NCBI RefSeq assembly: GCF_009905375.1
Contig: NW_027417625.1
Location: 1-64,000, forward strand
Length of the DNA stretch: 64,000 bases
Reading direction: 5' to 3'
Source of the DNA: Apium graveolens
Lineage: Eukaryota; Streptophyta; Magnoliopsida; Apiales; Apiaceae
Shown here piece after piece: positions 41,014 to 51,145 of the stretch (its first letter is position 1; every line of letters starts with the position of its first letter). Below the pieces are notes generated by a model. It made no database searches. It was not told the DNA's origin and saw only the letters and a program-made list of their open reading frames with translations. The translations under genes were made by a program, and so were the position numbers.

Positions 41014-41899
41014 AGGTCCACATTTTGGTTCTAATTAACCATGTTAGTCACTTCTCACCATATTAGAGTCACTTTGCACCCTATAAGAGTCACTTTCCAC
41101 CATATATGCAACAATTGACATGTTAACATCATATACATCCAATTTGACATCCTTTACCACCTATTAATGCCACTTTCATACAAGTTAATTTTGTTCCACA
41201 TTTTGGCTCTAATCAAGCATGTAAGTCATTGTTCACCATATTAGAGTACCTTTACACCCTATAAGAGTCACTTTCCAATATATTGATACAATTAACATAT
41301 TAAACATCACGTAAATGCAATTAGACATCCTTTAACCACCTCTTGGTACCCCTTTCCTACAAGTTAATTTTGGGCCACATTTTGGCTCTAATCAATCATG
41401 TAAGTGACTTCTCACCATATTAGAGTCACTTTGCACCCTATAAGAGTCACTTTCCACAATATATGCAACAATTGACATGATAACATCATATACATCCAAT
41501 TTGACATCCTTTTACCACCTATTAATGCCACTTTCATACAAGTTAGTTTTGTTCAACATTTTGACTCTAATCAACCATGTAAGTCACTGTTCACCATAGT
41601 AGAGTACCTTTACACCCTATAAGAGTCACTTGCCCCATATATTGATACAATTAGCATGTTAACATCACGTAAATGCATTTAGACATCCTTTAACCACCTC
41701 TTGGTACCCCTTTCCTACAAGTTAATTTTGGGCCACATTTAGGCTCTAATTAATCATCTAAGTGACTTCTCCCATATTAGAGTCACTTTGCACCTTATAA
41801 GAGTCACTTCCATCATATATTGGTACAATTAACATGTTACATGCAATTAGAAATCCTTTTACCACCTCTTAGTGCCATATTCATACAAGTCAATTTTAG
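41014..41899. other. Merged variant sites in two adjacent A monomers
   Basis: At 41014-41015 and 41898-41899 'ttttaggtcc' joins ttttagtcc and ttttggtcc, both common A variants. The two sites are 884 bp apart in consecutive 5-mers of equal length (40963 and 41847 starts). An extra A at about 41302 ('ttaaacatc') and a lost C at about 41276 ('ctttccaat') lie between them. Confidence 0.7.
41831..41850. other. 10-bp deletion across C/A junction, copy 1 of 5
   Basis: 'aacatgttacatgcaatt' lacks 10 bp (from AACATCATGT), removing part of the second dyad. With a one-base loss in 'cttctcccatatt' it shortens the 5-mer from 895 to 884 bp. The other copies are at 48804, 53446, 58089 and 61481, spaced 6973, 4642, 4643 and 3392 bp, so it marks the end of each higher-order unit. 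Confidence 0.9.
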
Positions 41900-44800
41900 G
41901 TCCACATTTTGGTTCTAATTAACCATGTTAGTCACTTCTCACCATATTAGAGTCACTTTGCACCCTATAAGAGTCACTTTCCACCATATATGCAACAATT
42001 GACATGTTAACATCATATACATCCAATTTGACATCCTTTTACCACCTATTAATGCCACTTTCATACAAGTTAATTTTGTTCCACATTTTGGCTTTAATCA
42101 AGCATGTAAGTCATTGTTCACCATATTAGAGTACCTTTACACCCTATAAGAGTCACTTGCCCCATATATTGATACAATTAACATATTAACATCACGTAAA
42201 TGCAATTAGACATCCTTTAACCACCTCTTAGTATCCCTTTCCTACAAGTCAATTTTGGGCCACATTTTGGCTCTAATCAATCATGTAAGTGACTTCTCAC
42301 CATATTAGAGTCACTTTGCACCTTATAAGAGTCACTTGCCATCATATATTGGTACAATTAACATGTTAACATCATGTACATGCAATTAGAAATCCTTTTA
42401 CCACCTCTTAGTGCCATATTCATACAAGTCAATTTTGGTCCGCATTTTGGTTCTAATTAACCATGTTAGTCACTTCTCACCATATTAGAGTCACTTTGCA
42501 CCCTATAATAGTCACTTTCCACCATATATGCAACAATTGATATGTTAACAGCATATACATCCAATTTGACATCCTTTTACCACTATTAATGCCACTTTCA
42601 TACAAGTTAATTTTGTTTAACATTTTGGTTCTAATCAATTATGTAAGTCACTGTTCACCATATTAGAGTACCTTTACACCCTATAAGAGTCACTTGCCCC
42701 ATATATTGATACAATTAACATGTTAACATCACGTAAATGCAATTAGACATCCTTTAACCACCTCTTGGTACGCCTTTCCTACAAGTTAATTTTGGGCCAC
42801 ATTTTGGCTATAATCAATCATGTAAGTGACTTCTCACCATATTAGAGTCACTTTGCACCCTATAAGAGTCACTTTCTACAATATATGCAACAATTGACAT
42901 GTTAACATCATATACATCCAATTTGACATCCTTTTACCACCTATTAATGCCACTTTCATACAAGTTAATTTTGTTCAACATTTTGGCTCTAATCAACCAT
43001 GTAAGTCACTGTTCACCATATTAGAGTACCTTTACACCCTATAAGAGTCACTTGCCCCATATATTGATACAATTAACATGTTAACATCACGTAAATGCAA
43101 TTAGACATCCTTTAACACCTCTTGGTACCCCTTTCCTACAAGTTAATTTTGGGCCACATTTAGGCTCTAATTAATCATATAAGTGACTTCTCACCATATT
43201 AAAGTCACTTTGCACCTTATAAGAGTCACTTCCATCATATATTGGTACAATTAACATGTTAACATCATGTCCATGCAATTAGAAATCCTTTTACCACCTC
43301 TTAGTGCCATATTCATACAAGTCAATTTTGGTCCACATTTTGGTTGTAATTAACCATGTTAGTCACTTCTCACCATATTAGAGTCACTTTGCACCCTATA
43401 AGAGTCACTTTCCACCATATATGCAACAATTGACATGTTAACATCATATACATCCAATTTGACATCCTTTTACCACCTATTAATGCCACTTTCATACAAG
43501 TTAATTTTGTTCCACATTTTGGCTCTAATCAAGCATGTAAGTCATTGTTCACCATATTAGAGTACCTTTACACCCTATAAGAGTCACTTGCCCAATATAT
43601 TGATACAATTAACATATTAACATCACGTAAATGCAATTAGACATCCTTTAACCACCTCATGGTACCCCTTTCCTACAAGTCAATTTTGGGCCACATTTTG
43701 GCTCTAATCAATCATGTAAGTGACTTCTCACCATATTAGAGTCACTTTGCACCCTATAAGAGTCACTTTCCACCATATATGCAACAATTGACATGTTAAC
43801 ATCATATACATCCAATTTGACATCCTTTTACCACCTATTAATGCCACTTTCATACAAGTTAATTTTGTTCAACATTTTGGTTCTAATCAACCTATGTAAG
43901 TCACTGTTCACCATATTAGAGTACCTTTACACCCTATAAGAGTCACTTGCCCCATATATTGATACAATTAACATATTAACATCACGTAAATGCAATTAGA
44001 CATCCTTTAACCACCTCTTGGTACCCCTTTCCTACAAGTCAATTTTGGGCCACATTTTGGCTCTAATCAATCATGTAAGTGACTTCTCACCATATTAGAG
44101 TCACTTTGCACCTTATAAGAGTCACTTCCATCATATATTGGTACAATTAACATGTTAACATCATGTACATGCAATTAGAAATCCTTTTACCACCTCTTAG
44201 TGCCATATGCATACAAGTCAATTTTAGTCCACATTTTGGTTCTAATTAACCATGTTAGTCACTTCTCACCATATTAGAGTCACTTTGCACCCTATAAAAG
44301 TCACTTTCCACCATATATGCAACAATTGACATGTTAACATCATATACATCCAATTTGACATCCTTTTACCACCTATTAATGCCACTTTCATACAAGTTAA
44401 TTTTGTTCCACATTTTGGCTTTAATCAAGCATGTAAGTCATTGTTCACCATATTAGAGTACCTTTACACCCTATAAGAGTCACTTGCCCAATATATTGAT
44501 ACAATTAACATATTAACATCACGTAAATGCAATTAGACATCCTTTAACCACCTCTTGGTACCCCTTTCCTACAAGTCAATTTTGGGCCACATTTTGGCTC
44601 TAATCAATCATGTAAGTGACTTCTCACCATATTAGAGTCACTTTGCACCTTATAAGAGTCACTTGCCATCATATATTGGTACAATTAACATGTTAACATC
44701 ATGTACATGCAATTAGAAATCCTTTTACCACCTCTTAGTGCCATATTATACAAGTCAATTTTGGTCCACATTTTGGTTCTAATTAACCATGTTAGTCACT

Positions 44801-47800
44801 TCTCACCATATTAGAGTCACTTTGCACCCTATAAGAGTCACTTTCCACCATATATGCAACAATTGACATGTTAACAGCATATACATCCAATTTGACATCC
44901 TTTTACCACCTATTAATGCCACTTTCATACAAGTTAATTTTGTTCAACATTTTGGTTCTAATCAACTATGTAAGTCACTGTTCACCATATTAGAGTACCT
45001 TTACACCCTATAAGAGTCACTTGCCCCATATATTGATACAATTAACATGGTAACATCACGTAAATGCAATTAGACATCCTTTAACCACCTCTTGGTACCG
45101 CCTTTCCTACAAGTTAATTTTGGGCCACATTTTGGCTCTAATCAATCATGTAAGTGACTTCTCACCATATTAGAGTCAGTTTGCACCCTATAAGAGTCAC
45201 TTTCCACCATATATGAAACAATTGACATGTTAACATCATATAAATCCAATTTGACATCCTTTTACCACCTATTAATGCCACTTTCATACAAGGTAATTTT
45301 GTTCAACATTTTGGCTCTAATCAACCATGTAAGTCACTGTTCACCATATTAGACTACCTTTACACCCTATAAGAGTCACTTGCCCCATATATTGATACAA
45401 TTAACATGTTAACATCACGTAAATGCAATTAGACATCCTTTAACCACCTCTTGGTACCCATTTCCTACAAGTTAATTTTGGGCCACATTTAGGCTCTAAT
45501 TCAATCATGTAAGTGACTTCTCACCATATTAGAGTCACTTTGCACCTTATAAGAGTCACTTCCATCATATATTGGTACAATTAACATGTTAACATCATGT
45601 ACATGCAATTAGAAATCCTTTTACCACCTCTTAGTGCCATATTCATACAAGTCAATTTTGGTCCACATTTTGGTTCTAATTAACCATGTTAGTCACTTCT
45701 CACCATATTAGAGTCACTTTGCACCCTATAAGAGTCACTTTCCACCATATATGCAACAATTGACATGTTAACATCATATACATCCAATTTGACATCCTTT
45801 TACCACCTATTAATGCCACTTTCATACAAGTTAATTTTGTTCCACATTTTGGCTCTAATCAAGCATGTAAGTCACTGTTCACCATATTAGAGTACCTTTA
45901 CACCCTATAAGAGTCACTTGCCCAATATATTGATACAATTAACATATTAACATCACGTAAATGCAATTAGACATCCTTTAACCACCTCTGGTACCCCTTT
46001 CCTACAAGTCAATTTTGGGCCACATTTTGGCTCTAATCAATCATGTAAGTGACTTCTCACCATATTAGAGTCACTTTGCACCCTATAAGAGTCACTTTCC
46101 ACAATATATGCAACAATTGACATGATTAACAGCATATACATCCAATTTGACATCCTTTTACCACCTATTAATGCCACTTTCATACAAGTTAATTTTGTTC
46201 AACATTTTGGTTCTAATCAACCTATGTAAGTCACTGTTCACCATATTAGAGTACCTTTACACCCTATAAGAGTCACTTGCCCCATATATTGATACAATTA
46301 ACATATTAACATCACGTAAATGCAATTAGACATCCTTTAACCACCTCTTGGTACCCCTTTCCTACAAGTTAATTTTGGGCCACATTTGGCTCTAATCAAT
46401 CATGTAAGTGACTTCTCACCATATTAGAGTCACTTTGCACCTTATAAGAGTCACTTCCATCATATATTGGTACAATTAACATGTTAACATCATGTACATG
46501 CAATTAGAAATCCTTTTACCACCTCTTAGTGCCATATGCATACAAGTCAATTTTAGTCCACATTTTGGTTCTAATTAACCATGTTAGTCACTTCTCACCA
46601 TATTAGAGTCACTTTGCACCCTATAAAAGTCACTTTCCACCATATATGCAACAATTGACATGTTAACATCATATACATCCAATTTGACATCCTTTTACCA
46701 CCTATTAATGCCACTTTCATACAAGTTAATTTTGTTCCACATTTTGGCTTTAATCAAGCATGTAAATCATTTTTCACCATATTAGAGTACCTTTACACCC
46801 TATAAGAGTCACTTGCCCAATATATTGATACAATTAACATATTAACATCACGTAAATGCAATTAGACATCCTTTAACCACCTCTTGGTACCCCTTTCCTA
46901 CAAGTCAATTTTGGGCCACATTTTGGCTCTAATCAATCATGTAAGTGACTTCTCACCATATTAGAGTCACTTTGCACCTTATAAGAGTCACTTCCATCAT
47001 ATATTGGTACAATTAACATGTTAACATCATGTACATGCAATTAGAAATCCTTTTACCACCTCTTAGTGCCATATTCATACAAGTCAATTTTGGTCCACAT
47101 TTTGGTTCTAATTAACCATGTTAGTCACTTCTCACCATATTAGAGTCACTTTGCACCCTATAAGAGTCACTTTCCACCATATATGCAACAATTGACATGT
47201 TAACAGCATATACATCCAATTTGACATCCTTTTACCACCTATTAATGCCACTTTCATACAAGTTAATTTTGTTCAACATTTTGGTTCTAATCAACTATGT
47301 AAGTCACTGTTCACCATATTAGAGTACCTTTACACCCTATAAGAGTCACTTGCCCCATATATTGATACAATTAACATGGTAACATCACGTAAATGCAATT
47401 AGACATCCTTTAACCACCTCTTGGTACCCCTTTCCTACAAGTTAATTTTGGGCCACATTTTGGCTCTAATCAATCATGTAAGTGACTTCTCACCATATTA
47501 GAGTCACTTTGCACCCTATAAGAGTCACTTTCCACAATATAGGCAACAATTGACATGTTAACATCATATAAATCCAATTTGACATCCTTTTACCACCTAT
47601 TAATGCCACTTTCATACAAGTTAATTTTGTTCAACATTTTGGCTCTAATCAACCATGTAAGTCACTGTTCACCATATTAGAGTACCTTTACACCCTATAA
47701 GAGTCACTTGCCCCATATATTGATACAATTAACATGTTAACATCACGTAAATGCAATTAGACATCCTTTAACCACCTCTTGGTACCCATTTCCTACAAGT

Positions 47801-48819
47801 TAATTTTGGGCCACATTTAGGCTCTAGTCAATCATGTAAGTGACTTCTCCCCATATTAGAGTCACTTTGCACCTTATAAGAGTCACTTCCATCATATATT
47901 GGTACAATTAACATGTTAACATCATGTACATGCAATTAGAAATCCTTTTACCACCTCTTAGTGCTATATTCATACAAGTCAATTTTGGTCCACATTTTGG
48001 TTCTAATTAACCATGTTAGTCACTTCTCACCATATTAGAGTCACTTTGCACCCTATAAGGGTCACTTTCCACCATATATGCAACAATTAACATGTTAACA
48101 TCATATACATCCAATTTGACATCCTTTTACCACCTATTAATGCCACTTTCATACAAGTTAATTTTGTTCAACATTTTGGTTCTAATCAACTATGTAAGTC
48201 ACTGTTCACCATATTAGAGTACCTTTACACCCTATAAGAGTCACTTGCCCCATATATTGATACAATTAACATGTTAACATCACGTAAATGCAATTAGACA
48301 TCCTTTAACCACCTCTTGGTACCCCTTTCCTACAAGTTAATTTTGGGCCACATTTTGGCTCTAATCAATCATGTAAGTGACTTCTCACCATATTAGAGTC
48401 ACTTTGCACCCTATAAGAGTCACTTTCCACAATATATGCAACAATTGACATGATAACATCATATACATCCAATTTGACATCCTTTTACCACCTATTAATG
48501 CCACTTTCATACAAGTTAGTTTTGTTCAACATTTTGACTCTAATCAACCATGTAAGTCACTGTTCACCATAGTAGAGTACCTTTACACCCTATAAGAGTC
48601 ACTTGCCCCATATATTGATACAATTAGCATGTTAACATCACGTAAATGCATTTAGACATCCTTTAACCACCTCTTGGTACCCCTTTCCTACAAGTTAATT
48701 TTGGGCCACATTTAGGCTCTAATTAATCATCTAAGTGACTTCTCCCATATTAGAGTCACTTTGCACCTTATAAGAGTCACTTCCATCATATATTGGTACA
48801 ATTAACATGTTACATGCAA
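41847..48819. repeat. 39-mer block of the 13-mer domain (6973 bp)
   Basis: A heads at 41847, 42386, 43279, 44175, 44713, 45609, 46504, 47041 and 47936 give 3-5-5, 3-5-5, 3-5-5 monomers. Compared with the two following 26-mers it holds one extra 13-mer (44175-46503, 2329 bp). The extra 13-mer and its approach contain six merged-base sites (43892 to 46223), unlike the clean blocks downstream, so the extra unit is less certain than the rest. Confidence 0.82.
43892..46223. other. Merged variant sites around the extra 13-mer
   Basis: Five sites: 43892-43893 and 46222-46223 'caacctatg' (caaccatg/caactatg); 45099-45100 'ggtaccgcc' (ggtacccc/ggtacgcc); 45501-45502 'taattcaatc' (taatcaatc/taattaatc); 46125-46126 'catgattaac' (catgataac/catgttaac). 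The first and fourth-listed positions are about 2330 bp apart, the length of the extra 13-mer in this block. None appear downstream of 46.3 kb. Confidence 0.74.
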
Positions 48820-48998
48820 TTAGAAATCCTTTTACCACCTCTTAGTGCCATATTCATACAAGTCAATTTTAGTCCACATTTTGGTTCTAATTAACCATGT
48901 TAGTCACTTCTCACCATATTAGAGTCACTTTGCACCCTATAAAAGTCACTTTCCACCATATATGCAACAATTGACATGTTAACATCATATACATCCAA
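48820..48998. repeat. Type A monomer (reference copy)
   Basis: This 179-bp monomer begins ttagaaatcc and continues into ccacctcttagtgccatatt, then gtcaatttt, a CCACATTTTGGTTCTAATT block, three 21-bp sub-repeats, and a tail gcaacaattgacatgttaac that leads into type B. Diagnostic features are 'gaaatcc' at the head, TTAACCATGTTAG in the middle and 'tttccaccatatatgcaac' near the end. About 106 A heads can be counted in the window, so A is the best phase marker for the array. This copy carries the 'ataaaagtc' variant of the third sub-repeat junction. Confidence 0.93.
48902..48961. repeat. Three 21-bp sub-repeats inside the monomer
   Basis: AGTCACTT occurs at 48902, 48923 and 48944, exactly 21 bp apart. 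It is followed each time by a two-base spacer and CACCATAT, CACCCTAT and CACCATAT. The same trio is visible in A and C monomers throughout. In B the copies are more diverged (first 'gtcactgttCACCATAT', second 'gtacctttaCACCCTAT'). The 21-bp spacing is two helical turns. These short repeats are also where several exchange breakpoints and the 46-bp duplication fall. That they seeded the monomer by amplification is inference. Confidence 0.85.
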
Positions 48999-49177
48999 TT
49001 TGACATCCTTTTACCACCTATTAATGCCACTTTCATACAAGTTAATTTTGTTCCACATTTTCGCTTTAATCAAGCATGTAAGTCATTGTTCACCATATTA
49101 GAGTACCTTTACACCCTATAAGAGTCACTTGCCCAATATATTGATACAATTAACATATTAACATCACGTAAATGCAA
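48999..49177. repeat. Type B monomer (reference copy)
   Basis: This 179-bp monomer begins tttgacatcc, with ccacctattaatgccacttt, a 'ttaattttgttc' block, 'gtcattgttcacc' (or 'gtcactgttcacc'), 'gagtacctttacacc' in place of the A/C form 'gagtcactttgcacc', and a tail acatcacgtaaatgc leading into type C. The tail holds the one CpG regularly kept in the trimer (cACGTaa). Sub-variants are told apart by the bases after 'aatca': agc, acc, act or att. These sub-variants track higher-order blocks. This copy is the 'agc' form and has a private-looking 'ttttcgcttt' shared only with the copy one 26-mer downstream. Confidence 0.93.
49161..49177. other. Retained CpG in B tail (reference copy)
   Basis: The motif acatcACGTaaatgc sits at the end of nearly every B monomer and contains the only CpG consistently present in the trimer. 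Elsewhere CpG occurs only as scattered copy-specific variants (for example 'tagtcgcttt', 'tttcgtacaa', 'acacgttaac', 'ggtacgcc'). This depletion fits long-term cytosine methylation and deamination. Why this one site persists is unknown; it could be chance homogenisation or a bound ACGT core. Confidence 0.7.
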
Positions 49178-49357
49178 TTAGACATCCTTTAACCACCTCT
49201 TGGTATCCCTTTCCTACAAGTCAATTTTGGGCCACATTTTGGCTCTAATCAATCATGTAAGTGACTTCTCACCATATTAGAGTCACTTTGCACCTTATAA
49301 GAGTCACTTGCCATCATATATTGGTACAATTAACATGTTAACATCATGTACATGCAA
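49178..49357. repeat. Type C monomer (reference copy)
   Basis: This 180-bp monomer begins ttagacatcc, then tttaaccacctcttggtacc (here 'ggtatcc'), 'ttttgggccacattttggct', 'aatcaatcatgtaagtgac', the AGTCACTT sub-repeats with 'gcaccttataag', and a tail holding two dyads (TTAACATGTTAA, CATGTACATG) that leads into the next A. C is recognised by 'aaccacctcttgg', 'tttgggcc' and 'aagtgactt'. Sub-variants include 'attggacatcc ... cttgtacc' copies, common before about 27 kb, and 'cacttccatcatat' against 'cacttgccatcatat' tails. Confidence 0.93.
49330..49354. repeat. Paired dyad symmetries at C/A junction (reference copy)
   Basis: TTAACATGTTAA at 49330-49341 is a perfect 12-bp palindrome. Four bases on, CATGTACATG at 49345-49354 is a perfect 10-bp palindrome. 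The pair recurs in most C tails, and the first dyad also occurs in many B tails. A tails usually have tgacatgttaac instead. Variants break it: 'acatattaac', 'acagattaac', 'acatggtaac', and five copies where a 10-bp deletion removes part of the second. Short dyads are common in satellites and have been proposed to extrude cruciforms. Function here is unproven. Confidence 0.75.
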
Positions 49358-50250
49358 TTAGAAATCCTTTTACCACCTCTTAGTGCCATATTCATACAAG
49401 TCAATTTTGGTCCGCATTTTGGTTCTAATTAACCATGTTAGTCACTTCTCACCATATTAGAGTCACTTTGCACCCTATAATAGTCACTTTCCACCATATA
49501 TGCAACAATTGATATGTTAACAGCATATACATCCAATTTGACATCCTTTTACCACTATTAATGCCACTTTCATACAAGTTAATTTTGTTAACATTTTGGT
49601 TCTAATCAATTATGTAAGTCACTGTTCACCATATTAGAGTACCTTTACACCCTATAAGAGTCACTTGCCCCATATATTGATACAATTAACATGTTAACAT
49701 CACGTAAATGCAATTAGACATCCTTTAACCACCTCTTGGTACGCCTTTCCTACAAGTTAATTTTGGGCCACATTTTGGCTATAATCAATCATGTAAGTGA
49801 CTTCTCACCATATTAGAGTCACTTTGCACCCTATAAGAGTCACTTTCTACAATATATGCAACAATTGACATGTTAACATCATATACATCCAATTTGACAT
49901 CCTTTTACCACCTATTAATGCCACTTTCATACAAGTTAATTTTGTTCAACATTTTGGCTCTAATCAACCATGTAAGTCACTGTTCACCATATTAGAGTAC
50001 CTTTACACCCTATAAGAGTCACTTGCCCCATATATTGATACAATTAACATGTTAACATCACGTAAATGCAATTAGACATCCTTTAACAACCTCTTGGTAC
50101 CCGTTTCCTACAAGTTAATTTTGGGCCACATTTAGGCTCTAATTAATCATATAAGTGACTTCTCACCATATTAAAGTCACTTTGCACCTTATAAGAGTCA
50201 CTTCCATCATATATTGGTACAATTAACATGTTAACATCATGTCCATGCAA

Positions 50251-51145
50251 TTAGAAATCCTTTTACCACCTCTTAGTGCCATATTCATACAAGTCAATTT
50301 TGGTCCACATTTTGGTTGTAATTAACCATGTTAGTCACTTCTCACCATATTAGAGTCACTTTGCACCCTATAAGAGTCACTTTCCACCATATATGCAACA
50401 ATTGACATGTTAACATCATATACATCCAATTTGACATCCTTTTACCACCTATTAATGCCACTTTCATACAAGTTAATTTTGTTCCACATTTTGGCTCTAA
50501 TCAAGCATGTAAGTCATTGTTCACCATATTAGAGTACCTTTACACCCTATAAGAGTCACTTGCCCAATATATTGATACAATTAACATATTAACATCACGT
50601 AAATGCAATTAGACATCCTTTAACCACCTCATGGTACCCCTTTCCTACAAGTCAATTTTGGGCCACATTTTGGCTCTAATCACTCATGTAAGTGACTTCT
50701 CACCATATTAGAGTCACTTTGCACCCTATAAGAGTCACTTTCCACCATATATGCAACAATTGACATGTTAACAGCATATACATCCAATTTGACATCCTTT
50801 TACCACCTATTAATGCCACTTTCATACAAGTTAATTTTGTTCAACATTTTGGTTCTAATCAACTATGTAAGTCACTGTTCACCATATTAGAGTACCTTTA
50901 CACCCTATAAGAGTCACTTGCCCCATATATTGATACAATTAACATATTAACATCACGTAAATGCAATTAGACATCCTTTAACCACCTCTTGGTACCCCTT
51001 TCCTACAAGTCAATTTTGGGCCACATTTTGGCTCTAATCAATCATGTAAGTGACTTCTCACCATATTAGAGTCACTTTGCACCTTATAAGAGTCACTTCC
51101 ATCATATATTGGTACAATTAACATGTTAACATCATGTACATGCAA
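50251..51145. repeat. 5-mer type II (different B order)
   Basis: This 895-bp unit has the same A-B-(C/A)-B-C plan, but its first B is the 'aatcaagc' form and its second the 'aatcaact' form, and the hybrid keeps 'tttccaccatatatgc' where most type I hybrids have 'ccacaatatatgc'. A second copy lies at 54894-55788 and a relative at 43279-44174. The changed B order and hybrid tail suggest an exchange separate from the one that made type I. Confidence 0.78.

Larger units (their letters stand above)
34542..41846. repeat. Transitional block, trimers and pentamers (7305 bp)
   Basis: A heads at 34542, 35435, 35972, 36502, 37040, 37935, 38473, 39004, 39542, 40079 and 40963 give spacings 893, 537, 530, 538, 895, 538, 531, 538, 537, 884, 884. 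The first part repeats 28057 onward; after about 39.0 kb the two copies diverge. No 46-bp duplication or dimer occurs downstream of this block's start. Within the block, 34542-37039 and 37040-39541 share the order 5-3-3-3 with a 6-bp deletion in the third unit. Confidence 0.82.

Noticed and set aside
41301..41304. Extra A in 'ttaaacatc' as another merged-allele site
   Set aside because: No matching pair of variants was found; it may be compensation for the lost C just upstream or a simple error.
28057..41846. A genuine segmental duplication of 6485 bp stated as fact
   Set aside because: The near identity is real in the sequence given, but the blended seam at 32.5-32.9 kb makes an assembly origin equally plausible, so it is reported as uncertain.
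49330..49354. Transcription terminator or operator from the palindromes
   Set aside because: The stems are AT-rich, have no unpaired loop, recur in nearly every monomer and no gene is nearby, so a regulatory reading has no support.
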